Part shown: positions 1-9,781 of the stretch, piece after piece | How positions within the stretch are numbered: position 1 is the first letter of the stretch | Layout of the letters: each line of letters starts with the position of its first letter | Assembly (NCBI GenBank): GCA_031292565.1 | Contig: JARLGW010000010.1 | Span: 124,001-188,000, forward strand | Origin: Paludibacteraceae bacterium | GTDB taxonomy: Bacteria; Bacteroidota; Bacteroidia; Bacteroidales; Paludibacteraceae | Length of the DNA stretch: 64,000 nt | Reading direction: 5' to 3' | The notes under the pieces: generated by a model | What the model saw: only the letters and a program-made list of their open reading frames with translations | Databases searched by the model: none | Told to the model about the DNA's origin: nothing | Translations under genes and position numbers: made by a program

Positions 1-1889
1 TGGCTGTTCATGCAACTATACCCCATGGCAGTATTGCCATAGCCGGTAGTGTTATTTGGCAATGAGGCTGCACCCAAAGCGGTGTTGGCGTAACCGGTGG
101 TGTTATTCCACAAGCATTGAAACCCAACGGCGGTGTTATAGTTTGCCGTGTTCGTGTAGAGAGCCATCGAGCCCACAGCAACATTTGCAGCCCCGGAAAC
201 ATTATTGTACAAACTTTTATAGCCGATGGCTGTATTACTACCACCCGTGGTATTAGAAATTAAAGCGTTATAACCTAACCCCGTATTACCAGTCCCGGAG
301 GTACTATTACTCAACGCGGAGGTACCCACGGCTGTATTGTTGTCGGAATTGCTATGCATCAAAGAGTAATACCCGACGGCGGTGTTGGACGAACCGGTAG
401 TGTTAACATTCAAGCCATATTCGCCAATGGCCGTATTATAATTTCCTGTGTTATTACTAACTAATGCATACGGCCCCACTGCAGTGTTGGAGGTTCCCGT
501 GGTGTTATTTTGCAGCCCATTATATCCTATAGCCGTATTTCCACTGGCGGTATTAACATATAATGCAAGCTGACCCATGGCGGTATTTGAATTTCCCGAA
601 ATATTTTGAGCTAAAGCATTGAATTCTATGGCGGTATTATTACTACCCGTGGTATTAGCACCTAGTACATTATATCCAATAGCGGTATTATTACTGCCCG
701 TGGTATTATAATCTAACGCACTGGCACCTAGTGATGTATTGGAACTGCCGGTGGTGTTACGACTTAATGAGGCAACACCAACAGCCGTATTATTATCCGC
801 GGTATTGAGAAGCAAAGCATTATACCCTACAGCCGTGTTGGACGAACCGGTGCTATTGCTGCTTAAACCAAGGGCTCCCACGGCGGTATTATAATTCCCG
901 GTGGTATTGTCTGCTAATGCAGCATAACCCAAGGCCGTGTTGGAGGCACCCGTGGTGTTGGCTCCTAAAGCGGTGGCTCCCACGGCGGTATTATTACTGC
1001 CCGAACCGGATGCGCCTGCCAGGGAATTATACCCCACGGCGGTATTGGATGCACCCGTGGTATTGCCGGTGAGGCTGCCATATCCGGTGGCGGTATTATT
1101 ACTGCCCGTGGTATTGGCTTTCAACGAAGCATAGCCAAACGCGGAGTTGGAAGCCCCGCTGGTATTAGCAGCCAACGCGGCGGCTCCCACGGCGGTGTTT
1201 TTACTAGCCGTGTTAGCAGCCAGAGCGTTGTACCCGATTGCCGTGTTGGACACTCCACTCACGTTGGCAGCTAAACTGCCGGAGCCTGCCGCGGTATTAT
1301 AGTTTCCCGTGGTATTGGTACTTAATGATGCCTGCCCTATCCCGGTATTGGAGCTTCCGGTGGTATTCGCACTCAACACGGTGGCTCCTATCGCGGTGTT
1401 ATTAGTTCCCGTGTTATTGACCAACGTGCTTACACCGAAAGAGGTGTTGCCACTGCTATTATTCATCAACCCGGCTTGAATATTATTTTGTTTAAAAACT
1501 ACATCTACGTCATCCGTGGTGCCCATAAAGTTAGTGCCCACGGTGGTACCGGCATTGCCGGTGAGGGACCAATAAGAATCGTTCATGTTTAACAGACGCA
1601 TCCATTTACTCCCGTTCCACGAATAGTAGCCGGGGGTTACCGCGTAAGTACCTGTAACCGTGGCCGTGTTGTAAACCAACAAGCCCGATGACGGCGAAAT
1701 GATGGTGGCTACATCGGCAGTGCCTGTTAAGGCCACGCGTGGCAAAAGCACTCCTTTGTTAGAAGCGGTCATATCCACGATGGAGGATGAGGCCGGGGAG
1801 GATGAGCCAAATCCTTCTTGCGCGTTGATTGATGTATTTATAATCAACAATACAAACAGTATTATTTTTGATTTTTGTAGGTTTTTCAT
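1..1889 (-). CDS. secreted repeat-rich fibre/adhesin-like protein, partial (C-terminus beyond left edge)
   Basis: The reading frame starts at the ATG complementary to 1887-1889 and is still open at base 1, so the C-terminus is missing. It begins with a signal peptide (MKNLQKSKIILFVLLI...NAQ), followed by the module shared with the next two genes downstream in coordinate (QEGFGSSSP.SSSIVDMTA, GVLLPRVALTG, a PGYYSWNGSKW motif near residue 85). From about residue 140 to the window edge it consists of short repeats of the form NTAxGxxALxxNTTGxx, mostly 17 residues. Such repeats resemble the heads of trimeric adhesins and phage tailspikes and often precede an S74 chaperone domain; whether one is present cannot be seen. 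A cell-surface or secreted trimeric fibre is inferred. Confidence 0.8.
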   Translation of the reverse strand, partial: MKNLQKSKIILFVLLIINTSINAQEGFGSSSPASSSIVDMTASNKGVLLPRVALTGTADVATIISPSSGLLVYNTATVTGTYAVTPGYYSWNGSKWMRLLNMNDSYWSLTGNAGTTVGTNFMGTTDDVDVVFKQNNIQAGLMNNSSGNTSFGVSTLVNNTGTNNTAIGATVLSANTTGSSNTGIGQASLSTNTTGNYNTAAGSGSLAANVSGVSNTAIGYNALAANTASKNTAVGAAALAANTSGASNSAFGYASLKANTTGSNNTATGYGSLTGNTTGASNTAVGYNSLAGASGSGSNNTAVGATALGANTTGASNTALGYAALADNTTGNYNTAVGALGLSSNSTGSSNTAVGYNALLLNTADNNTAVGVASLSRNTTGSSNTSLGASALDYNTTGSNNTAIGYNVLGANTTGSNNTAIEFNALAQNISGNSNTAMGQLALYVNTASGNTAIGYNGLQNNTTGTSNTAVGPYALVSNNTGNYNTAIGEYGLNVNTTGSSNTAVGYYSLMHSNSDNNTAVGTSALSNSTSGTGNTGLGYNALISNTTGGSNTAIGYKSLYNNVSGAANVAVGSMALYTNTANYNTAVGFQCLWNNTTGYANTALGAASLPNNTTGYGNTAMGYSCMNS

Positions 1890-1940
1890 GGTCGTATTTA
1901 TTTTGTCCGGTCGGCTTAATCTATTTTTTATCGTGTATTC

Positions 1941-4931
1941 CTATTGTGCTTCTTTTTTTTCCAGTTCGTCTATTTTTTCCCTAAGGTTGTTTATTCGTTG
2001 TTGCTGCAACTTGATTTGTTGCTGTTTCACTCCATGCTGAGTTTGTTGGGTCTTTTGCAACGCCTTATTTTCTTTGGACAATTCTCTTACGGCACTCCAC
2101 AAAACGGCAGCCAGCTGGTCTTTGTCCAACAGTTGAACATGATCCACGACGGTTCCGTCCACCGTTTTGCTTTCGTTGGAAACGGTAACGGCTTCTCCTA
2201 TTCCACCCTCTCCTACTTCCTGGGCAATCCAGCCAAGCTGCTGTATCTTGCTTTTATCCGATTTCCAGTTGTAACTTACCGACCTGATGGCATTTACCTT
2301 GGCTAATGACAGGGTATCATTTAGTGATACAATATGTTCCTTGAGCCGGGCATCGGAAAACACATCCAATTCGGCACCGATCCAAATACGCCCAAAAGAG
2401 TATATTGAAACCCCAACATATCCCGTGTTCCCACTCGTGGTGGCACCACAAGCGGTGGAAGATAAATAGGCATACGCGCAACCATCACAATTGTTAGTAA
2501 TGGTAGAAGCAACCGTTAGCGGATAAGCGGGATTCGTGGTGCCAATTCCGACATAATTGGGTAAAATGGTGGTGCTTATGGAATTACCAACCACTACCGT
2601 ATTGTCAGCGGTAGCCGAAGCATTATAGCCGATAGCCATACTATTGGAATAGTTGCCGGTGGAAGCAATAGTCCCGATAGCGGTTGAGTTACTTCCTGAT
2701 GTTTTTGAAACATCGGCCTGATATCCTACAGCCGTATTGTAATAGCCCTGGCTACTGATCAAAGCAGCAGTTCCTACCGCGGTGTTATAACTACCCGTGG
2801 TATTAGTTCGGAGTGCTGCATTTCCAAATGCGGAGTTAAACGTTCCCGAAGTATTAAACAACAAAGCCTCGTAGCCTACAGCTACATTATCATTTCCCGT
2901 ATTGGCATTTAATGCATTATAACCCACGGCCACATTGTAACCCGCCCCGCCACCTGTATGTGACCCGTAACCAAAAGCAGTATTGTATGAAGAGGTGGTA
3001 CCATACATGCTATAATAGCCCATAGCCGTATTATAAGATGTTGATACATTAGAAAACAATGCTCCCGTGCCGAATGCTGAGTTGTAAGCACCATTGGTGT
3101 TTGAAACCAAGGCATTGGCTCCTATTGCCGTATTAGAATTGTTTGTATTGTTTGTTAATGCATTATACCCGATTGCTGTATTTTGAGCTGATGATACTTC
3201 ACTGGCTAAAGAACCTGTTCCTACAGCCGTATTGTCTCCGCCTGTAGTATTCTTTGCCAACGCGTTACATCCTAACGCTACGTTTTCAGTACCACTCGTG
3301 TTTGCCGCCAGTGCCTTATACCCTATAGCCGTCGTACCACTTGCAGTGCTGGCTTGCAGTGCATAATAACCTACCCCGGCATTCTCTGTCCCTGTGGTAT
3401 TGGTATATAAACTGCTATCACCAACCGCTACATTGGTACTACCTGTACTGTTATTATATAAGGCATACGTGCCGAAGGCGGTATTGTCATGTCCGGAAGT
3501 GTTCGTGTATAAAGATTTTGTCCCTATCGCTACATTACCGGTTGCTACATTGTTGTACAGAGCCTGATAGCCTGCGGCTATACAATAGCCTGATACGTTA
3601 TTATATAAAGCATAATAGCCGATGGCGGTGCAATTGCCAACGCCTGTTTTGTATAATGTACCTTCTCCAATAGCCGTATTATAAGATGCTGATACAGTTG
3701 AATACAGGGCATCCTTACCCAGGGCTGTATTGCAATAGCCTGCTGTTGTCAGGTTGTATAATGCATTAGAACCAATAGCAACAGCCGGTGTAGCATTATT
3801 GTATTTATACAGCGCGTAGGTACCTATGGCGGTACTATTGGATGTGCCCGTTGTGTTGGTATATAACGACTCATATCCTATAGCCGTGTTATAATTTGAG
3901 GTGGTGTTGTTAATTAAATTATATCCTACAACCGTATTATAAGCACCCGTGGTATTAGCATACAAAGAAGATACTCCAAAAGCTGTATTATATGTACCCG
4001 TGGTATTATTAACTAAAGAGTAAGAGCCAATGGCAGTATTGTAACTACCGGTATTTCTTTGCAAGGACGAGTATCCAACAGCGGTATTGAAAGCCCCGGA
4101 AAGATTATTTGTTGAACTTCCGTTTCCGGCAGCAGTATTATAATTACCGGTTGTATTATATTCTAAAGTAGCTAGTCCTAAACCGGCATTACAAGTACCG
4201 CTGGTATTACCTTGTAATGCATTGAAACCAAAAGCGGTATTATAACCAGCTATATTGGAAACGAGGGCATTACCTCCTATTGCCGTGTTATAACTTGCCG
4301 TAGTACTAAGATTTAAAGCATTCCATCCTATCGCGGTATTGTAATTACCTGTGGTACAGCTAAACAAGGCCCGTGCACCCAAACCCGTATTGTAGTTACC
4401 ACTGGTATTAGCAAATAATACAGTCCTACCTATAGCTGTGTTATTAATTCCGGTGTTGCTGGATAGCGTGTACATACCCCAAGCAGTATTGCCGGCATTG
4501 TTATTCAGAAGCCCTGCTTGAATATTATTCAGTTTAAACACTACATCCACATTATCCGTGGTGCCTAGAAAGTTAGTGCCTGCCGTGGTGCCGGAGTTGC
4601 CCGAGAGAGTCCAACCCGAACCTATAGGAAGAAATCGGTACCATAGGCTTCCTCCCCAAAAATAATAGGCGGGTATTACCGGAGTGTTTCCGGCTACGGT
4701 AGCTGTATTATAAATTAACAGGCTGGTGGCGGGAGAGCTAATCGTGGTTGCATCGGTAGTACCGGTTAAGGTAACGCGTGGCAGTAGCAACCCTTTATTA
4801 CTTGCTGTCATGTCAATAACGGAAGATTTATCGGGGGCACTTGTGCCAAACCCTTGTTGTGCTCGTGTTGTGGTAATTAGAATAGATGTAAACACCAACA
4901 ATATCGTCGTTATTTTAGTCAATATTTTCAT
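1941..4931 (-). CDS. secreted trimeric fibre-like protein with C-terminal S74 (endosialidase chaperone) domain
   Basis: 996 residues. I chose the second ATG (4931) because it gives a signal peptide (MKILTKITTILLVF...RAQQ) matching the paralogue at 7291; an ATG at 4952 would add seven residues. The order is signal peptide, QGFGTSAPDKSS and LPRVTLTG module, about 40 copies of an NTAxGxxAL.xNTTGxY repeat (roughly residues 140-770), a VGIGTTNP motif, then an S74 intramolecular chaperone domain beginning SDARLKEHI near residue 859 and containing IAQEVGE. The last 50 residues are a Gln/Lys-rich coiled coil. In known S74 proteins the chaperone trimerises the beta-helical stalk and cleaves itself off at the conserved Ser; that Ser and the nearby Lys are present. 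A surface or released trimeric fibre is the likely role; the ligand is unknown. Confidence 0.85.
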   Translation of the reverse strand: MKILTKITTILLVFTSILITTTRAQQGFGTSAPDKSSVIDMTASNKGLLLPRVTLTGTTDATTISSPATSLLIYNTATVAGNTPVIPAYYFWGGSLWYRFLPIGSGWTLSGNSGTTAGTNFLGTTDNVDVVFKLNNIQAGLLNNNAGNTAWGMYTLSSNTGINNTAIGRTVLFANTSGNYNTGLGARALFSCTTGNYNTAIGWNALNLSTTASYNTAIGGNALVSNIAGYNTAFGFNALQGNTSGTCNAGLGLATLEYNTTGNYNTAAGNGSSTNNLSGAFNTAVGYSSLQRNTGSYNTAIGSYSLVNNTTGTYNTAFGVSSLYANTTGAYNTVVGYNLINNTTSNYNTAIGYESLYTNTTGTSNSTAIGTYALYKYNNATPAVAIGSNALYNLTTAGYCNTALGKDALYSTVSASYNTAIGEGTLYKTGVGNCTAIGYYALYNNVSGYCIAAGYQALYNNVATGNVAIGTKSLYTNTSGHDNTAFGTYALYNNSTGSTNVAVGDSSLYTNTTGTENAGVGYYALQASTASGTTAIGYKALAANTSGTENVALGCNALAKNTTGGDNTAVGTGSLASEVSSAQNTAIGYNALTNNTNNSNTAIGANALVSNTNGAYNSAFGTGALFSNVSTSYNTAMGYYSMYGTTSSYNTAFGYGSHTGGGAGYNVAVGYNALNANTGNDNVAVGYEALLFNTSGTFNSAFGNAALRTNTTGSYNTAVGTAALISSQGYYNTAVGYQADVSKTSGSNSTAIGTIASTGNYSNSMAIGYNASATADNTVVVGNSISTTILPNYVGIGTTNPAYPLTVASTITNNCDGCAYAYLSSTACGATTSGNTGYVGVSIYSFGRIWIGAELDVFSDARLKEHIVSLNDTLSLAKVNAIRSVSYNWKSDKSKIQQLGWIAQEVGEGGIGEAVTVSNESKTVDGTVVDHVQLLDKDQLAAVLWSAVRELSKENKALQKTQQTQHGVKQQQIKLQQQRINNLREKIDELEKKEAQ
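2520..4500 (-). repeat. tandem ~51-bp coding repeats (NTAxG...NTTG units)
   Basis: Degenerate tandem repeats inside the S74 fibre gene, mostly 17 codons (51 bp) per unit, each encoding a variant of NTAxGxxALxxNTTGxY. Some units are one to three codons shorter or longer. A parallel array fills 1-1440 in the neighbouring partial gene. The arrays are similar enough to allow slippage or gene conversion between the two genes. Confidence 0.85.
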
Positions 4932-5056
4932 GATGTTATGCGTTTTGTACATTGATTTAAAATATAGTATAGATTCATGCTATCTCTTTTTAATCATGCT
5001 TGGTTGTTGCGTTTGCTTTTAGTGGAAAATTTTATGCTGTATTTTTAATTTTATTA

Positions 5057-5092
5057 GTTTTTATCGGTAGGGTAAGCCCTACCGATAAAAAC
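5057..5092 (-). terminator. strong stem-loop after the 726-aa fibre-like gene
   Basis: Perfect 16-bp inverted repeat (GTTTTTATCGGTAGGG / CCCTACCGATAAAAAC) with a 4-nt loop, 19 bp beyond the stop codon at 5111. The A/T end of the stem supplies the U run, as in many bidirectional terminators. Confidence 0.65.
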
Positions 5093-5110
5093 AGGTGTGT
5101 TGTATTTTTT

Positions 5111-7291
5111 TTAGATTCTACTAATGACGTACCAATTGGAGCCATCGAATTGAATAACCCAGCCTTGCCAAGGCAGGGTGCCTGAAATTCCGGTTGCAGC
5201 AGCATTGCCATCAATGGTGCCTGATGTGGCAATTACGTTGACGGCATTGGTGGATGTATCAATTTTCTTCACGATGTATTTCTTTCCGGCGATAGCTACC
5301 GGAAGGGTAATGGTAACGGCTGCCGAGGAGGCATTTACCAAAATGGTTTCATCAATGATAGTTGGTGTATATGCTGAGGTTTTGGTAACGATTGAATTTC
5401 CTGAGGTTCTTTTGCGCAATACACCATTAACATCCACGGTTAACACACTATCGGTTACCGCTCCAAGTTGTAGCCCGGTCAGGGTAAGGGTGTTAGCGGC
5501 TGTTGCAGCAATAGTGGTGGCTTTTGTCAATGCTCCGCCTAATTGTACATTGCCTGTGGTGGATGTCAAGCCATTATTAGCGGATATTAATACGGGTACG
5601 GAAGCTGAGGCTAATCCATTTATGGTAGATATTAAATTACCACTTGTATTGCTCAACACATTTGTATTAATAATGGGTACCGTAGTACCTGCAACACCGT
5701 TCACGGTGGTAGCTAAGGTATTGGCAGAACTGGTATTGGCTACCGAATTTACAGCGGGGGCGGTGGCTACTATTCCATTTACCGTGGAGGTGATGGTATT
5801 CACCAAGCTAGTTAAGGTATTGGTGGTAGTTACCGAAGTTGGCGACTGTAAAACCAAGGCTCCGGTGGCATCAAACCCCAACATATTAGCAATGGTTCCG
5901 GTGGTTGGGGTTAAGTTGGCGGTTACGCCGTTTACCGTACTGGTTAATTTGCTGGAGGCAGCGGTTAACCCGTTCGTGTTAATAATCGGCACGGTACTAC
6001 CTGCTACGCCATTTACTGTTGTTAACAGGGTATTGGCGGAACTGGTATTGGCTACCGAATTTACAGCAGGGGCGGTGGCTACTATTCCATTTACCGTAGA
6101 GGTGATGGTATTCGTGGAACTGCCTAGGGTATTGGTGGTAGTAACGGTGGTTGGTGACTGTAAAACCAATGCGCCGGTGGCATCAAAGCCCAGAGTATTG
6201 GCTATGGTTCCGGTGATTGGGGCTAAATTAGCCGATACACCGTTTACCGTACTGGTTAATTTACTGGCGGCGGCGGTTAATCCGTTCGTGGTAGTTACCG
6301 AGGTTGGAGCTTGTAATACCAACGCGCCGGTGGCATCAAAGCCTAAGGTATTGGCTATCGTTCCTGCGGTAGGGGTTAAGTTAGCAACCACTCCATTTAC
6401 CGTACTGGTTAATTTACTAGCGGCGGCGGTTAACACGTTGGTGTTAATAATTGGCACTGTACTGCCGGCTATTCCATTTACCGTTGTCAACATGGTATTG
6501 GCGGAACTGGTATTGGCTACCGAATTTACAGCGGGTGCCGTTGCTGCTAATCCGTTTACCGTGGAGGTAATGGTATTAGCGGAACTGCCTAAAGTATTTG
6601 TTGTGGTAATTGTTAGTGAGGTGGGCGATTGTATAACCAACGTTCCGGTGGCATCAAAGCCCAGAGTATTGGCTATGGTTCCGGTGGCTGGGGCTAAATT
6701 AGCCGATACACCGTTTACCGTACTGGTTAATTTACTGGCGGCGGAAACCAGAGTATTGGTTGTTTTACTGGCTAAGAACCTGTCGGCAGAAACTTGCTTC
6801 AAGACTCCTGTAGTAGCATTTGCTACTACCACACTATCAGTAGAGGGTGATCCCGATTGAAGTCCGGTCAACGCCAAGGTATTTGTACCTGAAGCTGCAA
6901 TAGTAGTAGGCTGCGTTAAAGTACCGCCGAATTCCACATCACCGGAAGTATTTGTTAAGCCATTATCAAATGTGAGGTCTGTAACGGATAATAAACGTAT
7001 CCATTTAGTTCCATTCCAATAATAATATCCGGGGGTTACATCATTGGGGGCGGTACCTGCCGTGGCAGTGTTAAACACCGTCAGATAGGTGGCTGCAGAA
7101 GGAATGGTTGTAACATCGGTGAGTCCGGTTAAGGCTACTCGTGGATATAATACGCCTTTATCACTGGCTACCATATCAAGAATGGATGATTTATCCGGTG
7201 AGCTGGTTCCGAATCCTTGCTGTGCATCTGCCGTAGCGGCTATGCCTATGAGCAGTACTAGTGTTGTTACTATTCTATATAAAATTTTCAT
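5111..7291 (-). CDS. secreted repeat protein with long VNG/TGTIANTLGFDATG repeats
   Basis: 726 residues with signal peptide (MKILYRIVTTLVLLIGIAATADAQ) and the same QGFGTSSPDKSS...LPRVALTG...PGYYYWNGTKW N-terminal module as the S74 fibre. The middle (about residues 175-560) is built of a composite unit of about 104 residues containing LTSTVNG, TGTIANTLGFDATGALVLQ, NTITSTVNG and NSVANTSSANT motifs. The C-terminus (ITLPVAIAGKKYIVKKID...WVIQFDGSNWYVIS) resembles the terminal domain of some phage and Bacteroidota fibre proteins. It lacks an S74 domain. A Sec-exported surface or released fibre is likely; function unknown. Confidence 0.8.
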   Translation of the reverse strand: MKILYRIVTTLVLLIGIAATADAQQGFGTSSPDKSSILDMVASDKGVLYPRVALTGLTDVTTIPSAATYLTVFNTATAGTAPNDVTPGYYYWNGTKWIRLLSVTDLTFDNGLTNTSGDVEFGGTLTQPTTIAASGTNTLALTGLQSGSPSTDSVVVANATTGVLKQVSADRFLASKTTNTLVSAASKLTSTVNGVSANLAPATGTIANTLGFDATGTLVIQSPTSLTITTTNTLGSSANTITSTVNGLAATAPAVNSVANTSSANTMLTTVNGIAGSTVPIINTNVLTAAASKLTSTVNGVVANLTPTAGTIANTLGFDATGALVLQAPTSVTTTNGLTAAASKLTSTVNGVSANLAPITGTIANTLGFDATGALVLQSPTTVTTTNTLGSSTNTITSTVNGIVATAPAVNSVANTSSANTLLTTVNGVAGSTVPIINTNGLTAASSKLTSTVNGVTANLTPTTGTIANMLGFDATGALVLQSPTSVTTTNTLTSLVNTITSTVNGIVATAPAVNSVANTSSANTLATTVNGVAGTTVPIINTNVLSNTSGNLISTINGLASASVPVLISANNGLTSTTGNVQLGGALTKATTIAATAANTLTLTGLQLGAVTDSVLTVDVNGVLRKRTSGNSIVTKTSAYTPTIIDETILVNASSAAVTITLPVAIAGKKYIVKKIDTSTNAVNVIATSGTIDGNAAATGISGTLPWQGWVIQFDGSNWYVISRI
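5640..6760 (-). repeat. long coding repeats (~312 bp) in the 726-aa protein
   Basis: Near-identical segments recur, for example the block beginning TTGGC(A/G)GAACTGGTATTGG near 5721, 6033 and 6498, a spacing of 312 bp and then 465 bp. The last interval contains an extra half unit. High DNA identity between copies suggests recent duplication and copy-number instability. Confidence 0.75.
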
Positions 7292-7354
7292 CGTCGTATT
7301 ATTTTTAATAAATATTCTTATTCTTTGAGAATATTATAGATTATGAATCTTAAA

Positions 7355-8476
7355 TTAATTTCCGACTTGAATCCATTCACTATCCAGCGCATCCCATTGA
7401 ATGGCCATTTTATTACCTAGAATGTTGCCATTAACGTAGGTTGTACCAATACCAAGGGTAGAGGTTGTTGCTCCACTCATAGTTCGGATGGCTTGATTAA
7501 ATGTGATTGTATTGGCTGAACTGAGATTGACAAACCGGAACATTCTTCCATTTTCGGGAGAGGGAGGCAAGGTGAATGTTACATTTACCGTAGCGTTTTT
7601 GCTCAACACGATGGTGTTATCAGTTAAAGTAACTGTATAGTCCGCTGTTTTTACAGACAATGGCTGAACTGAGGAGACATTGGATACGGATATTCGATGT
7701 AGCACTCCCGAAGTTGGATCGACAGTAACGATGCTATCCGATTTTGTCCCCGATTGTAACCCCGCAATAGCTAATGTGTTTGTGCCCGTTGTGGTAAGTG
7801 TAGTAGCTTTTGTCAAAGCTCCTCCAAGTTCTACTTTGCCTTTGGTCGCGTTAAGACCATTGTCGGCAGTTACAGCGTTTTCTATCAACGAGGTGACACT
7901 GTCTTTCATTATTGTGTTTTTGGCTACTGCTACCGCCAAACTGTCAGCTACCGGAGAGGTATTCAGTAAATGCCCTAACGCTACACTATCCAACTGGATT
8001 TGGACATCTTTTAGTGAAGCTCCGGTACCGTTAATTACTTTCAACGCATGGCTGACACTGGTCAGATTTTTACCGTCAATTGTTCCTTTCGTAATTGTAT
8101 TGTTTACTACTTTTACGATGGAATCCATTACGGTTTTGTTCTGTGTGATATAAGTTGAAACCAAGTTAGCGAGTTCTGATTTGTTTACCACCTGAAGCCA
8201 TTTTACGGAATCGGTATTCCAATAATAGATTCCTTTTTTAACACTTCCTGATTCATTACAAATCATCATACCACTTACCGCACTGCCATCCAACGTCCAT
8301 TTGGTAACATCGTTGAGAGGAACACGTGGCAACCTAAGCCCTTTGGTAAGGCTTTCCAATTCGAGAACTGATCCGCTTTGTATTGTGGCGGGGTTATCCC
8401 CGATTTTTACTTGTGCATGTATTGACATTGCAATAACAGCAAACACAAATAGCAATAGTAATTTTTTTGTTTTCAT
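7355..8476 (-). CDS. secreted fibre-like protein, LPRV family
   Basis: 373 residues from the ATG at 8476; an upstream in-frame ATG at 8527 would put 17 polar residues ahead of the signal peptide, so it is rejected. The signal peptide MKTKKLLLLFVFAVIAMSIHAQ is followed by VKIGDNPATIQSGSVLELES and GLRLPRVPLND, a diverged version of the module of the three neighbours, including a KGIYYWNTDSVKWLQV segment. The rest is polar and beta-rich (TTTGTNTLAIAGLQSG, which also occurs in the 726-aa neighbour). The C-terminus (FTLPPSPENGRMFRFVNLS...MAIQWDALDSEWIQVG) resembles the end of that neighbour. Probably a fourth secreted fibre-like protein of the cluster; no catalytic motif seen. Confidence 0.75.
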   Translation of the reverse strand: MKTKKLLLLFVFAVIAMSIHAQVKIGDNPATIQSGSVLELESLTKGLRLPRVPLNDVTKWTLDGSAVSGMMICNESGSVKKGIYYWNTDSVKWLQVVNKSELANLVSTYITQNKTVMDSIVKVVNNTITKGTIDGKNLTSVSHALKVINGTGASLKDVQIQLDSVALGHLLNTSPVADSLAVAVAKNTIMKDSVTSLIENAVTADNGLNATKGKVELGGALTKATTLTTTGTNTLAIAGLQSGTKSDSIVTVDPTSGVLHRISVSNVSSVQPLSVKTADYTVTLTDNTIVLSKNATVNVTFTLPPSPENGRMFRFVNLSSANTITFNQAIRTMSGATTSTLGIGTTYVNGNILGNKMAIQWDALDSEWIQVGN

Positions 8477-8527
8477 ACCATTTTTATTTAAAAAATTATT
8501 ATTCAATTCATTTTCAATAATAAACAC

Positions 8528-9296
8528 TATATATTAGAAATTATAATCCGTTAAAAAAGGAGTGTGTTAATAGAAAAAGATATTTTAGGTGAGAATAAAA
8601 TGAGGGATGCTATAAATCTTTATTTATATACACCGTGTGAGAAATTAAGAAACGTAGAAATAGTTGGTTGGATGTTGTGTTTATTTTTTTGAAAAGATTA
8701 AAATGGTTGAGGCTTTTCTTTTTGAAATGTATTAATATATTGTAATTGATGACCTGAATCAAATTCTGAATTGCATTTAATATTGTCATAAATTATAACC
8801 CAACTAGGATCATTTGAAGCTTGAAATGCAATTTAATTTGATGATGGAGAATATGGAGAATTAGAGTTTCCCTCTTGGAATAAGAGTCTCTATAACGAAT
8901 GGGTAAGCATTGACCGTTGTCAATGAATAAATAAGTGTGAGTGCAGAAAAAAAATGGTTGTTGAGAAAAGTAAAATAAAAATTTCCTTAAAACAAAAATC
9001 TAAAATCCCCTTTTAGAATATTGAGTTATGTGTTAAAAAAACTCAATATAATTTGTTGTAAGATTAAAACACACAATACAAGGAATTTGTTCCGAAAAGA
9101 TAGAATTTGAATAGTATCAATTCAATAGTTAATACTAATATTTTCCTGCACAATAGTTAGTCAAAACAAATATAAAAAGCTGCATATCAAATACTTGAAA
9201 AAAAATAAAGATAACGAAACAAAGTGTAAAATAAAATAAATTTATCAATAAAATATTTATGTTATATTGACATAAATTGTGTTTTATCGGGTTGAA
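8528..9296. other. AT-rich intergenic region, no convincing gene
   Basis: About 770 bases of very AT-rich sequence. The only protein-like stretch is a 29-codon open segment on the plus strand at 8837-8926 (FDDGEYGELEFPSWNKSLYN...) with no start codon, possibly a gene relic. No RNA gene, terminator or repeat is evident. Confidence 0.5.
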
Positions 9297-9452
9297 TTAA
9301 TAGAAAATCCCATTTATAATTGATATGGCTAATTTTACATAAATCCAAGTCATTACAAGCATCAGTATAAGAACTAATATCCAAACAATACTACACGCAT
9401 ATTGAGGTATCTTTTTCGGAGGTGTGGATGCTCTAAGTAGATTTTTTTTCAT
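9297..9452 (-). CDS. 51-aa single-pass membrane protein
   Basis: The frame runs from ATG (9452) to TAA (9297-9299). The product starts MKKNLLRASTPPKKIPQYAC, followed by one hydrophobic helix of about 22 residues (SIVWILVLILMLVMTWIYV) and a short tail. The positively charged N-terminus and clean transmembrane segment look like a real small membrane protein rather than chance. It lies 98 bp downstream of the 76-aa membrane protein gene on the same strand, so the two may be co-transcribed. No family is recognised. Confidence 0.5.
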   Translation of the reverse strand: MKKNLLRASTPPKKIPQYACSIVWILVLILMLVMTWIYVKLAISIINGIFY

Positions 9453-9550
9453 GTAGCTACTTTTATTTAACTGATTTTTCCTTTGAAATCACTCCGTCCT
9501 TATAAATAATTTAAGATGCGTATTACTTCGTTATATTTATTTTTAGTATT

Positions 9551-9781
9551 TTATGAAATTACAGAATCACATTCCGATGGTTCTATCATTTCATCATATC
9601 CCCTTAATTTATAAATTAAGGTTCTCTTTTTAAGATTTGTTTTTTTAGCTGCGATTATAATGTTTGTTATTAAATCTGTCAACAAACAAAACACAAGTAC
9701 TAGACAAACCGCAACAAAGAAAAAGGGAACGAAAAAAGTTGTTTTAAAAAAGACTTCATAAAGATTTATTTGAGTTTCCAT
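9551..9781 (-). CDS. 76-aa membrane protein, unknown
   Basis: METQINLYEVFFKTTFFVPF begins a protein with one long hydrophobic segment (about residues 12-43: VPFFFVAVCLVLVFCLLTDL followed by ITNIII), then a basic patch (AAKKTNLKKRTLIYKLRGYD) and an acidic end. One long or two short membrane helices are possible. It precedes the 51-aa membrane protein on the same strand in a region otherwise free of genes. No recognisable family; it may be an accessory protein of the region. Confidence 0.5.
   Translation of the reverse strand: METQINLYEVFFKTTFFVPFFFVAVCLVLVFCLLTDLITNIIIAAKKTNLKKRTLIYKLRGYDEMIEPSECDSVIS

Noticed and set aside
1-4500. CRISPR-like regular repeats
   Set aside because: Repeats are coding, degenerate, tandem without spacers and in frame.
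5178-6860. 560-codon open frame on the plus strand opposite the 726-aa fibre gene
   Set aside because: It mirrors the repeat structure of the antisense gene; no start context or family match, and the minus-strand gene has signal peptide and paralogues.
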